Shown here: one piece after another, positions 42,181-50,256 of the stretch
Numbering within the stretch: the first letter of the stretch is position 1
Layout of the letters: every line of letters begins with the position of its first letter
Position numbers and translations under genes: made by a program
NCBI RefSeq assembly: GCF_014219065.1
Contig: NZ_JACLGO010000022.1
Span: 1 to 64,000, forward strand
Origin: Halopseudomonas xiamenensis
GTDB taxonomy: Bacteria; Pseudomonadota; Gammaproteobacteria; Pseudomonadales; Pseudomonadaceae
Length of the DNA stretch: 64,000 nucleotides
Reading direction: 5' to 3'
The notes under the pieces: model-generated
The model's input: the letters and a program-made list of their open reading frames with translations, nothing else
The model's database searches: none
Told to the model about the DNA's origin: nothing

Positions 42181-44721
42181 TCACCCCTTTCGCGGTTTGG
42201 CCCGCGTGGTCGGCTCGGCCTGCAGCGGATCATCCGGCCAGTAGTGCTTGGGGTAGCGGCCTTTCATGTCCTTCTTCACCTCGGCATAGCTGCCGCCCCA
42301 GAATCCGGCCAGGTCCTGGGTCACCTGCACCGGCCGGCGCGCCGGTGACAGCAGGTGCAGCTTGAGCGCCAGCCGCCCACCGGCGATCCGCGGCGTATCG
42401 GTGCTGCCGAACATTTCCTGCAGACGCACCGCCAGCACCGGCGGCTGTTCACTGTAGTCGATGCGGATACGCGAGCCGGTGGGTACCGTCCAGTGGGTCG
42501 GGGCCTGTTCGTCGAGTTGCTGGGGCAGCGGCCAGGGCAGCAGCCCGGCGAGTATCGCACCCAGCTCCAGCCCGGCAAAGTGCGCCAGCCGGCTGACCCT
42601 GTCCAGGTAGGGTTGCAGCCAGCTTTCCAGGGTATCGAGCAATGCCTGATCGGACAGGTCCGGCCAGGTACTGTCCCGCCCCGCCTGCAGGTCCAGCTGG
42701 CGCAGCAGCATGATCCGCGCCTGCCACTGGCGCAGCGCCGGGGTCCAGGGCAACAGGGTCAGGCCCTGGCGGCGCACCACGCCACACAGGGCGCGGCTGC
42801 GCTGGGCCGGATCGATGGCGCTCAGCGGCTCACGACTGAACACCAGCGAGCCGATGCGCCGTTGCCGCTCGGCAACCAGGGTTTCGCTGCGGGCATCCCA
42901 TTCCAGGGTCTGCTCGGTGCTCAACAGCTCCGGCAGGTATTCCTCCAGCTGCTGCGGCTGCACCGCGGCGGCCAGGAAGATGCGCGCATTGCGCTGGGCG
43001 GCGTGGCCACCGAGGCTGGCCACCACCAGCCATTCCTGCTGCTGCAGGCTGTCGACCTGGGCAAAGCCCGCCGCGCGGCCATTGGCCAGGCGGTAGTCAC
43101 TGCCCTGCTCGCCACGCCGCCGGGCGATACGATCCGGGTAGGCCAGCGCCAGCAGCAGGCCGGCCCAGCGCTCGCTGTGCGGTTCGGCCAGGGCATGCGA
43201 GGCGGCAGTGCCGGCGATCAGCCGCTGCCATTGTTCAGCCAGTTGCCGGGCACGTTGCAGCGCGCCGCGGTCCAGCGCCGGCTCGCCGCGTGGTGCATCG
43301 AATGCGGCCAGCCGGCGGCTGATATCGGCATCCTCCACGCCGCGCAGCAGGTCCCGCTCACCGAGTATCGCCGCCAGCCGGCAGGCCAGGCGCCCCAGGC
43401 CCAGGCTCTGGCCACGCACCAGCATATGCGCCAGGCGCGGGTGCATCGGCAGCGCGGCCAGTGCCGCGCCATGCCCGGTCAATTGCCAGCCGGTTGCAGT
43501 GGGCTGCAGCGCCCCCAGTTGCACCAGCAGGTCGCGGCCCTGCTGCAGTGCGGCGGACGGCGGTCGATCCATCCAGCGCAACTCCGCCGGATCATCGATA
43601 CCCCATTGCGCCAGTTGCAATGCCAGCGGCGCCAGGTCCGCCTGCAGGATCTCGGCCTGCCCCTGGGCCACCAGCTGCGCATGCTGGTCCGCCGACCACA
43701 GCCGGTAGCAGACGCCCGGCTCCATGCGCCCGGCGCGGCCGGCACGCTGCTCGGCGGCGGCACGGGAAATACGCCGGGTGTGCAGCCGGGTCATGCCCGA
43801 TACCGGGTCGAAGGCCGGCTCGCGGCACAGGCCCGAGTCGATAACCACACGCACGCCTTCGATGGTCAGGCTGGTCTCGGCGATCGGCGTGGCCAGCACT
43901 ATCTTGCGCCGCCCCGGCGACGCCGGGCTGATGGCCTGGCGCTGGGCGGTGAAATCCAGATCGCCATACAGCGGAGTGATATCCACATCGGCACGGCTGG
44001 CCAGGGCATCCTGCAGGCGGCCTTGCAGCCGGCGGATTTCCGCCGCGCCCGGCAGGAACACCAGCAGGCTGCCGGTCTCGGTGGCCAGCGCCTGCAGGAT
44101 GAGCCGCTCCAGTTGCGGTTCCAGCGGCTGGCCGGGCACGGCCGCGGCGCCATGCTCGATGCGCACCGGATACTGCCGGCCCTCGCTGCTGACCAGGGGT
44201 GCGTCATCCAGCAGGCGGCTGACCCCGGCGGCGTCCAGCGTCGCCGACATCACCAGCAACCGCAGCGGATGATCCTCACGCAGGTACTGTTGGGTCTGCA
44301 GGCACAGCGCCAGGCCCAGGTCGGCATCCAGGCTGCGTTCATGGAATTCGTCGAAGATCACCAGGCCCACGCCCGGCAATTCGGGATCGGCCTGCAGCAG
44401 CCGCTGCAGAATGCCCTCGGTCACCACTTCGATACGGGTGGCGGCGCTGACCCGCGTTTCCAGGCGGATACGGTAGCCGACGGTCTGCCCCACCGGCTCG
44501 CCAAGCATCTGCGCCAGGCGCTCGGCGGCAGCGCGCGCGGCCAGCCGGCGCGGCTCCAGCAGGATGATCTTCTGCCCGGCCAGCCACTCACTGCGCAGCA
44601 GCGCCAGCGGCACCAGGGTGGTCTTGCCCGCGCCGGGCGGCGCCTGCAGCACCACACAGGGATGGGTCGCCAGTTGCCGGTCCAGTTCGCCCAGCACGGC
44701 CTGTACGGGAAGGTCGCTCAT
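42181..44721 (-). CDS. hrpB: ATP-dependent RNA helicase HrpB
   Basis: An 846-residue DExH helicase. Motif I is APPGAGKTTLVPLAL, motif II is DEFHERS, motif III is SAT, and motif VI is QRAGRAGR; a winged-helix/ratchet part (residues about 380-560) and the HrpB C-terminal domain follow (WGGSYAEVKKDMKGRYPKHYWPDDP). DEFH and the closing WPDDP block are specific to HrpB. In E. coli it is non-essential and its substrate RNA is unclear. Monocistronic. Confidence 0.95.
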   Translation of the reverse strand: MSDLPVQAVLGELDRQLATHPCVVLQAPPGAGKTTLVPLALLRSEWLAGQKIILLEPRRLAARAAAERLAQMLGEPVGQTVGYRIRLETRVSAATRIEVVTEGILQRLLQADPELPGVGLVIFDEFHERSLDADLGLALCLQTQQYLREDHPLRLLVMSATLDAAGVSRLLDDAPLVSSEGRQYPVRIEHGAAAVPGQPLEPQLERLILQALATETGSLLVFLPGAAEIRRLQGRLQDALASRADVDITPLYGDLDFTAQRQAISPASPGRRKIVLATPIAETSLTIEGVRVVIDSGLCREPAFDPVSGMTRLHTRRISRAAAEQRAGRAGRMEPGVCYRLWSADQHAQLVAQGQAEILQADLAPLALQLAQWGIDDPAELRWMDRPPSAALQQGRDLLVQLGALQPTATGWQLTGHGAALAALPMHPRLAHMLVRGQSLGLGRLACRLAAILGERDLLRGVEDADISRRLAAFDAPRGEPALDRGALQRARQLAEQWQRLIAGTAASHALAEPHSERWAGLLLALAYPDRIARRRGEQGSDYRLANGRAAGFAQVDSLQQQEWLVVASLGGHAAQRNARIFLAAAVQPQQLEEYLPELLSTEQTLEWDARSETLVAERQRRIGSLVFSREPLSAIDPAQRSRALCGVVRRQGLTLLPWTPALRQWQARIMLLRQLDLQAGRDSTWPDLSDQALLDTLESWLQPYLDRVSRLAHFAGLELGAILAGLLPWPLPQQLDEQAPTHWTVPTGSRIRIDYSEQPPVLAVRLQEMFGSTDTPRIAGGRLALKLHLLSPARRPVQVTQDLAGFWGGSYAEVKKDMKGRYPKHYWPDDPLQAEPTTRAKPRKG

Positions 44722-44844
44722 CGGCTCTCGCAGTCAGGGTAAAGGCGGCATTATACGCCAGCGGATACGCCGCCAGCTTCAAGCGCAGGCAGCAGCAGCG
44801 TATAGTGGCATCTGTGTCATCATCTACCACCCATGAGGAATGAA

Positions 44845-45255
44845 ATGCGCCTGAAGGCTCTGGCCAGCGTTCTGCTGAGCGCCACTCTGATTACCCAACT
44901 GTCCGCCTGCGGCACCCTCTTCTACCCGGAACGCCGGGGCCAGATCAGTGGTGAGATCGATCCGGGCGTGGCCATTCTCAACGGCATGGGCTTGCTGTTC
45001 TATATCATCCCCGGACTGATCGCCTTCGCCGTGGACTTCGCCACCGGGGCCATCTATTTTCCCGACGAGCGCTACACCCTGGCGCCGGAGCGCCTGAACC
45101 AGGCAGTCGACGCCGAGGGGCAGGTCGATCCGCTCAAGCTCAAGGCCATCCTGCAACAGGATCTGGGGCTGCAACTGCCGCTGGAGCAGGCCCGCCAATT
45201 GTCGCACCCGCCAGCTGAGCAACTGGCGCTGCTCGGCCTGCCGGCGCGCGGCTGA
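44845..45255 (+). CDS. Small putative lipoprotein
   Basis: A 136-residue protein with a lipobox (LSACGTLFYPERRG, Cys at about 22) and one internal hydrophobic helix (GMGLLFYIIPGLIAFAVDFATGAIYFP). The segment TLFYPERRGQ and the helix are conserved in gamma-proteobacterial lipoproteins of unknown function. The ATG at 44845 follows GAGGAA; a Met four codons earlier is possible. It shares one base with the start of fieF, so the two are coupled. Confidence 0.8.
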   Translation: MRLKALASVLLSATLITQLSACGTLFYPERRGQISGEIDPGVAILNGMGLLFYIIPGLIAFAVDFATGAIYFPDERYTLAPERLNQAVDAEGQVDPLKLKAILQQDLGLQLPLEQARQLSHPPAEQLALLGLPARG

Positions 45256-46139
45256 TGGTGGACGACGCCACCTCCCTGACCCAGCGCAATGCCCGCTTGC
45301 TGCGCCAGGCGACCTATGCCTCGGTGGCGGTGGCGATCACGCTGATCGTGCTCAAGGCGGTGGTCTGGTTCATGTCCGGTTCGGTCAGCCTGCTGGCCTC
45401 GCTGATCGATTCGCTGATGGATGCCGGCGCCTCGTTGATCAACCTGATCGCGGTCAGCTATGCGCTGACGCCGGCGGACAAGGGCCACCGCTTCGGCCAT
45501 GGCAAGGCCGAGGCCCTGGCCGGCCTGGCCCAATCCGCCTTCATTGCCGGCTCGGCGGTGCTGGTACTGCTGCAGGGGATCGACCATCTGCGCAATCCCA
45601 GGCCGGTGGAGGCGGCCTGGTTCGGGGTCGCGGTGATGCTTCTGTCGATCGTCGCCACGCTGTTGCTGTTGCGCTTCCAACGCCATGTCATCCAGCGTAC
45701 CGGCTCCACAGCCATCCGCGCCGATGCCCTGCACTACCGCTCCGATCTGCTGATGAATACCAGCATCATTGCCGCGCTGGTGCTCGCCTGGTACGGCCTG
45801 CCGGGTGCCGATGCGCTGTTCGGTATCGGTGTTGCGCTGTTCATCGGTTTCGGTGCGCTGCAGATCGGTCGCGATGCGGTCCAGGTGCTGATGGACCACG
45901 AACTGCCCGACGAGGTGCGCCGGGAGGCGCTGGCCCTGGCCCGCGCCGTGCCCGGGGTGATCGACGTACATGATCTGCGCACCCGGCAGTCGGGCCAGCA
46001 GTGGTTCATGCAACTGCATCTGGAACTGCCCGGCGAGTTGCCGCTGACCGAGGCCCATGAGCTGGGCGAGCAGGTGCGCCATGCGATCCAACAGCGCTTC
46101 AGCCAGGCCGAGGTGCTGGTGCACAAGGACCCGGTGTGA
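45255..46139 (+). CDS. fieF: Cation diffusion facilitator (FieF-like)
   Basis: A 294-residue CDF exporter with six helices. The transport site is in SLLASLIDSLMDAGASL (two Asp) and in ADALHYRSDLLMN (His and Asp), the D-x3-D / H-x3-D set of FieF, which moves Zn2+, Fe2+ or Cd2+ outward against protons. The C-terminal cytoplasmic domain (VHDLRTRQSGQQWFMQLHLEL) senses metal. Translation is coupled to the lipoprotein gene by TGATG. A hairpin follows the stop. Confidence 0.9.
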   Translation: MVDDATSLTQRNARLLRQATYASVAVAITLIVLKAVVWFMSGSVSLLASLIDSLMDAGASLINLIAVSYALTPADKGHRFGHGKAEALAGLAQSAFIAGSAVLVLLQGIDHLRNPRPVEAAWFGVAVMLLSIVATLLLLRFQRHVIQRTGSTAIRADALHYRSDLLMNTSIIAALVLAWYGLPGADALFGIGVALFIGFGALQIGRDAVQVLMDHELPDEVRREALALARAVPGVIDVHDLRTRQSGQQWFMQLHLELPGELPLTEAHELGEQVRHAIQQRFSQAEVLVHKDPV

Positions 46140-46157
46140 CCTGCCATTACGCACAAA

Positions 46158-46188
46158 CGCAAACGGCCGACGAGGTCGGCCGTTTGCG
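46158..46188 (+). terminator. 14-bp perfect hairpin after fieF
   Basis: CGCAAACGGCCGAC and GTCGGCCGTTTGCG form a perfect 14-bp stem with a GAG loop, 18 bp after the stop. There is no T-run, so termination may be weak or the hairpin may protect the message. Confidence 0.7.
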
Positions 46189-46459
46189 CTGGGTCCGTCG
46201 GATATCCTTGTGGAATACTGCCTGTCCCGTGGCCTCGTGGGCTGGGTAGCCGGGTGACGATCGGGTCCGGTAGGGCCTGTCGTCTCGGCGCCGCTGATTG
46301 GCGGCAGCTGATTGGACTCGCCGGCTATGGCTTGAAAACATGTGGTTATAGTACCGAGGCTGCCGCGCCATTTCTTGCCTTTTATTGCCCTCCATGGCTT
46401 ATATTGCGCAATAATATCTCGCCATATACCGGGTTCCAGCAATAACGAAAGGTGAGCAC
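46189..46459. other. Promoter gap of the Lrp/AsnC regulator
   Basis: No gene is visible. The palindrome TATTGCGCAATA (46402-46413) lies 47 bp before the ATG; palindromes of this kind are typical autoregulatory sites for Lrp/AsnC proteins. GAAAGGTGA is the ribosome site. Confidence 0.45.
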
Positions 46460-46948
46460 ATGCATGACAACAATCTCGACCGTTATGACCTGAAGATCCT
46501 TGCCGCACTGCAGCAGGATGCGCGCATCAGCAACCAGGAGCTGGCCGAGCGGATCGGCCTGTCGCCCTCGCCCTGTTCGCGGCGGGTCAAGCAACTGGAG
46601 GAAAGCGGCTATATCACCCGCCAGGTGGCGTTACTGGACCCGCACAAGCTCGGCCTGACGCTGACCGCCTTCGTGATGATCGGCATGGACCGGCATACCC
46701 CGGACCGCTTCGCCGGTTTCGAGGAAACCATCCGCAAGTGCCCGGAAGTACTGAGTTGCAGCCTGGTCACCGGGATGGATGCCGATTACCAGCTGCGGGT
46801 GGTGGTCCCCGACATGGATCATTATCAGCAGTTTCTGCTGGGCACCCTGACCCGCATCGAGGGGGTCTCCAGTGTGCGCTCCAGTTTCGTGCTGAACCAG
46901 GTGGTATCCAGCACGGAATTGCCACTCAATCACCTGGTCAACCAATAA
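46460..46948 (+). CDS. Lrp/AsnC-family transcriptional regulator
   Basis: A 162-residue regulator. Residues 1-60 are an AsnC-type winged helix (LDRYDLKILAALQQDARISNQELAERIGLSPSPCSRRVKQLEESGYI); residues 70-150 are the RAM ligand domain (VLSCSLVTGMDADYQLRVVVPDMDHY). It probably senses an amino acid. The target may be its own promoter, where a palindrome lies; a link to the downstream DUF2788 gene 27 bp away is possible. Confidence 0.92.
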   Translation: MHDNNLDRYDLKILAALQQDARISNQELAERIGLSPSPCSRRVKQLEESGYITRQVALLDPHKLGLTLTAFVMIGMDRHTPDRFAGFEETIRKCPEVLSCSLVTGMDADYQLRVVVPDMDHYQQFLLGTLTRIEGVSSVRSSFVLNQVVSSTELPLNHLVNQ

Positions 46949-46975
46949 ACATCTTTTTCCCATTAGGAGATCATC

Positions 46976-47173
46976 GTGTCCTACGAAGAATTCGAAGCCC
47001 TTGCCCTGCCCCTGACTCTTTTCGCCCTGGTCGCCTTCATGGCGTTCATCGTCTGGGACCTGGCGAAGAAGTCCAAGGCCGGACGCTATGGCACCATGGT
47101 GCTGTTCTTCGCCCTGGGCCTGGGGGTAGCAGCCTTCGTGATCAAGGAAATCGTCATCACCGTCATCGGCTGA
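46976..47173 (+). CDS. DUF2788 small membrane protein
   Basis: A 65-residue protein with two helices (residues 12-30 and 42-62) joined by a basic loop (AKKSKAGRYG). The sequence matches DUF2788, found across pseudomonads with no known role. A GTG start follows TAGGAGA. Probably cotranscribed with the Lrp-like gene. Confidence 0.82.
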   Translation: MSYEEFEALALPLTLFALVAFMAFIVWDLAKKSKAGRYGTMVLFFALGLGVAAFVIKEIVITVIG

Positions 47174-47247
47174 TCCCGGTGACCCCGGCCCCCTTGAATC
47201 CTGACTCACTGCGCGCATACTGGTGACACGGATAAGGAGCCACGACC

Positions 47248-48900
47248 ATGACACCGCATACCTGTGCCGAAACCCATGAAGTCACCAATCAGGTTCCGCC
47301 ATTGGATGGCCTCAACCTGTACAACAGCGATCTGCCGCTGCAGCAATGGGTGCACCGCTACCGTGGCGACTGGGCGAGCGAGCAACTGTCGGCCTACGGG
47401 CAGTTGGCCGGTGGCCCCCTGATGCAGGCCGGCTTTCTGGCCAATGCCAACCCACCGGTGTTCCACAGCCATGACCGCTATGGCCACCGCATCGATGTGG
47501 TGGAGTTTCACCCGGCCTATCATGAGCTGATGAGCGCCGGCATAGCCCACGGCATTACCAGCGCGCCCTGGGCCGACCCGCGCCCCGGCGCCCATGTCGC
47601 CCGCGCCGCGACCATGTACCTGCACAACCAGGCCGAGGCCGGCACCAGTTGCCCGATGACCATGACCTTCGCCTGCGTGCCGGCGCTGCGCCTGCAACCG
47701 GACCTCGCCGAAGCCTGGCTGCCGAAGATACTGTCGCGCCAGTACGATGCACGCAATCTGCCGATGGAGCGCAAGAGCGGATTGACCATCGGCATGGCGA
47801 TGACCGAGAAGCAGGGCGGCACCGATGTGCGCGCCAATACCACCCGCGCCTCCGCGGTGGGCAGCGGCGGGCCGGGGCAGGCCTATGAGCTGGTCGGGCA
47901 CAAGTGGTTCTGCTCGGCGCCGATGTGCGATGCCTTCCTGACCCTGGCACAGACCGACAAGGGTTTGAGCTGCTTCCTCCTGCCGCGTCACCGCCCCGAC
48001 GGCAGTCGCAACCAGTTCTATATCCAGCGGCTGAAGGACAAGCTCGGCAATAAGGCCAATGCGTCCAGCGAGGTGGAGTTCCGCGGGGCGCTGGCGTGGA
48101 TGCTCGGTGAGGAAGGCCGCGGGGTGCCGACCATCATCGAGATGGTCGCCATGACCCGCTTCGACTGCATGATCGGTTCCAGTTCGCTGATGCGCCAGGC
48201 GCTGACCCAGGCCGCCCACCACTGCGCACACCGGCTGGTGGGTGGCCGGGTACTGGTCGAACAGCCGCTGATGCAGAACGTGCTGGCTGACCTGGCACTG
48301 GAAAGCGAGGCGGCATTGGCGCTGACCATGCGTATGGCCAAGGCGCTGGACACTGCCGATGACCGGCATGAGGCCGGCTTCAGCCGCCTGGTCACCGCCA
48401 TCGGCAAATACTGGATCTGCAAGCGCGCCCCGGCGATGATCAACGAGGCGCAGGAGTGCCTGGGCGGCGCCGGTTATGTCGAGGACAGCATCCTGCCCCG
48501 GCTGTACCGCGAGGCGCCGGTCAATTCGATCTGGGAGGGCTCCGGTAATGTGCAGTGCCTGGATGTGCTGCGGGCGTTGTCGAAGGAGCCGGATCTGGTC
48601 GAGATGCTGTTCACCGAGCTGGACGATGGCAAGGGCGATGCCCGGCTGCAGACGCATGTCGATGAGTTGAAACGGCATTTTGCCGACAAGGACGACATCC
48701 AGTACCGCGCCCGGCAACTGACCGAGGATATCGCCGTGGCGCTGCAGGCGAGGCTGTTGCTGGATGCAGGCAACAATGTGGTATCCGACGCCTTTATCGC
48801 CAGCCGGCTGGCGGGCCATGGCCGGGTCTACGGCACCCTGCCCCGCGGGGTGGATGTGCGCAAGCTGGTGGAGCGCAGTATGCCGCAGGGGGCTTGGTAG
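47248..48900 (+). CDS. AidB-like acyl-CoA dehydrogenase
   Basis: A 550-residue acyl-CoA dehydrogenase of the AidB subgroup. LNLYNSDLPLQQWVHRY at the start, GMAMTEKQGGTDVRANTT, KWFCSAPMCDAFLTLAQT, EECLGGAGYVEDS and the SIWEGSGNVQCLDVLRAL block are typical. In E. coli AidB belongs to the adaptive response to alkylation, with a DNA-binding C-terminal region and weak dehydrogenase activity. The C-terminal region here (residues 440-550) is present. No Ada box was found upstream. Confidence 0.9.
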   Translation: MTPHTCAETHEVTNQVPPLDGLNLYNSDLPLQQWVHRYRGDWASEQLSAYGQLAGGPLMQAGFLANANPPVFHSHDRYGHRIDVVEFHPAYHELMSAGIAHGITSAPWADPRPGAHVARAATMYLHNQAEAGTSCPMTMTFACVPALRLQPDLAEAWLPKILSRQYDARNLPMERKSGLTIGMAMTEKQGGTDVRANTTRASAVGSGGPGQAYELVGHKWFCSAPMCDAFLTLAQTDKGLSCFLLPRHRPDGSRNQFYIQRLKDKLGNKANASSEVEFRGALAWMLGEEGRGVPTIIEMVAMTRFDCMIGSSSLMRQALTQAAHHCAHRLVGGRVLVEQPLMQNVLADLALESEAALALTMRMAKALDTADDRHEAGFSRLVTAIGKYWICKRAPAMINEAQECLGGAGYVEDSILPRLYREAPVNSIWEGSGNVQCLDVLRALSKEPDLVEMLFTELDDGKGDARLQTHVDELKRHFADKDDIQYRARQLTEDIAVALQARLLLDAGNNVVSDAFIASRLAGHGRVYGTLPRGVDVRKLVERSMPQGAW

Positions 48901-49008
48901 GTTTTTGGCTATGCTGGTGGTGATAGAGGGTGCTGTTTGGGGGTAGTGCGCTGTGATGGCGTTGGCGTTGGCGTTGGCGTTGATAAGTCTGGGGCGGGTC
49001 TGGAGTGG

Positions 49009-49120
49009 GGCCGCGATGACCAGCCGCCGTTGCAGAACGCGCACCCCGCCATCCATGGCGCTCGTCTACGGCCATCCCTGGCCGCAGACGGTTCTGCAAC
49101 GGCGGCTGGTCACCACGGCC
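49009..49120. repeat. Variable-arm two-hairpin element, copy A
   Basis: A 60-bp core (49035-49094, GAAC...GTTC) is bracketed by 26-bp arms that are complementary to each other with two mismatches (left arm ends CAGCCGCCGTTGCA). The core contains hairpin CGCCAT-CC-ATGGCG and a longer hairpin CGTCTACGGCCA-TCCC-TGGCCGCAGACG. Copies B and C share the core but not the arms. Confidence 0.88.
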
Positions 49121-49296
49121 TGAGACTTCGGTGGTGCTGATGGATTGCAACTTCTGCGGTACTGATAGGAAACTCGACATACCGATCCAAATCTCGACTT
49201 CCTTCGCACCTCCCTGTCACCTCTCACCCCTCCTCGTCATCCTTTGCCTCTCCCCGTCATCTCTCGCCCCTTCCCCGCCTCCTTCGCCCCCTCCCC

Positions 49297-49379
49297 GTCA
49301 TCCTTCGCGAAGGCGAAGGATCCAGGGTTCCGGCTGACTCGGTTTGGCCTGTGGGTCCTTCGCCTTCGCGAAGGATGAC
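49297..49379. repeat. 83-bp palindromic repeat, copy 3 of 3
   Basis: Arms start GTCATCCTTCGCGAAGGCGA; centre GGGTTCCGGCTGACTCGG. Preceded by degenerate echo units of its own end. Confidence 0.85.
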
Positions 49380-49499
49380 GGAGGGGCGGCGGGCCCGCCG
49401 CGATCGGGTACCATCCCAGACACCTGCACCAATCCCTGCATCTGGACTGCCCCGGCAAAGCTCATTAGCATGACCCTCCGCTCACAACCCCGATCGATC

Positions 49500-50111
49500 A
49501 TGAAGCACGCCCCACGCAAACCTGCTCCAGCCCATCGCTCCGGCAAACCCCGCCGCCAGCCCACGCCTGCGCCGGCCACTCCCAGGCTGATCGCCTTGAA
49601 CAAGCCGTTCGACGTACTGACGCAGTTCACCGATGGCCAGGGGCGCATGACGTTGAAGGATTTTGTCGATATCCCGGGCGTCTATCCCGCCGGTCGGCTG
49701 GACCGGGACAGCGAGGGGCTGTTGCTGTTGACCAACGATGGTCGGTTGCAGGCGCGCATCACCGACCCGAAGCACAAGCTGGCCAAGACCTATTGGGTGC
49801 AGGTGGAGGGCGAGCCGAGCGCGGAGCAGCTCGAACAACTGCGTGCCGGTCCGTTGCTGAACGACGGCCCTACCCGGCCCGCCGAGGTCGAGCGGATCGC
49901 CGAGCCGGCGCTGTGGCCACGCAATCCGCCGGTGCGTTTTCGCAAGAGCATTCCCACCAGTTGGCTGGCGATCACCATCCGTGAGGGCCGCAACCGTCAG
50001 GTGCGCCGCATGACCGCGGCCGTCGGCCTGCCGACCCTGCGGCTGGTCAGGATGCGTATTGGGGAATGGGAGTTGGGCGATCTGCAGCCGGGACAATGGC
50101 GGGAGGTCTGA
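49500..50111 (+). CDS. rluE: 23S rRNA pseudouridine synthase RluE family
   Basis: A 203-residue RsuA/RluE-type pseudouridine synthase. The catalytic Asp is in [34 protein letters not shown] begins the fold; [26 protein letters not shown] closes it. There is no S4 domain, as in RluE, which modifies U2457 of 23S rRNA. The N-terminus is basic and low-complexity ([19 protein letters not shown]), probably RNA-binding. A Met ten codons earlier (49470) is an equally possible start; neither has a clear Shine-Dalgarno. Confidence 0.88.
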   Translation: MKHAPRKPAPAHRSGKPRRQPTPAPATPRLIALNKPFDVLTQFTDGQGRMTLKDFVDIPGVYPAGRLDRDSEGLLLLTNDGRLQARITDPKHKLAKTYWVQVEGEPSAEQLEQLRAGPLLNDGPTRPAEVERIAEPALWPRNPPVRFRKSIPTSWLAITIREGRNRQVRRMTAAVGLPTLRLVRMRIGEWELGDLQPGQWREV

Positions 50112-50201
50112 TTCCCGCACCAGCATCCCGGCTACGCCAGAGTGCGGTGTAATGACGGCCCCTCGCTGGTCGTCGCGCAGGCGCGCGACAACCCGGGTTG
50201 G

Positions 50202-50236
50202 GGTGTAGCGCCCACGATCCGTGCGGGCGCTACGTC
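50202..50236. repeat. TGTAGC palindrome between rluE and the RND gene
   Basis: GGTGTAGCGCCC and GGGCGCTACGTC form a stem around ACGATCCGTGC in the gap between convergent genes. Confidence 0.75.
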
Positions 50237-50256
50237 AGCGATGTGCAGCTGCTATA

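Larger units (their letters stand above)
48901..49499. repeat. 600-bp gene-free stretch made of repeats
   Basis: Contents in order: a GTTGGC hexamer microsatellite of about 3.5 units (48961-48983); the variable-arm element copy A (49009-49120); a C/T-rich run of degenerate GTCATCC echo units (49208-49296); the 83-bp palindrome copy 3 (49297-49379). No coding sequence is convincing. Confidence 0.65.

Noticed and set aside
42355..44742. A 795-codon open frame on the plus strand
   Set aside because: It is wholly antisense to hrpB; its translation is Gln/Arg/Gly-rich low complexity, as expected from the complement of GC-rich codons.
47206..49056. A 616-codon minus-strand frame across the AidB-like gene
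   Set aside because: Antisense shadow; it also reads through variable-arm element A.
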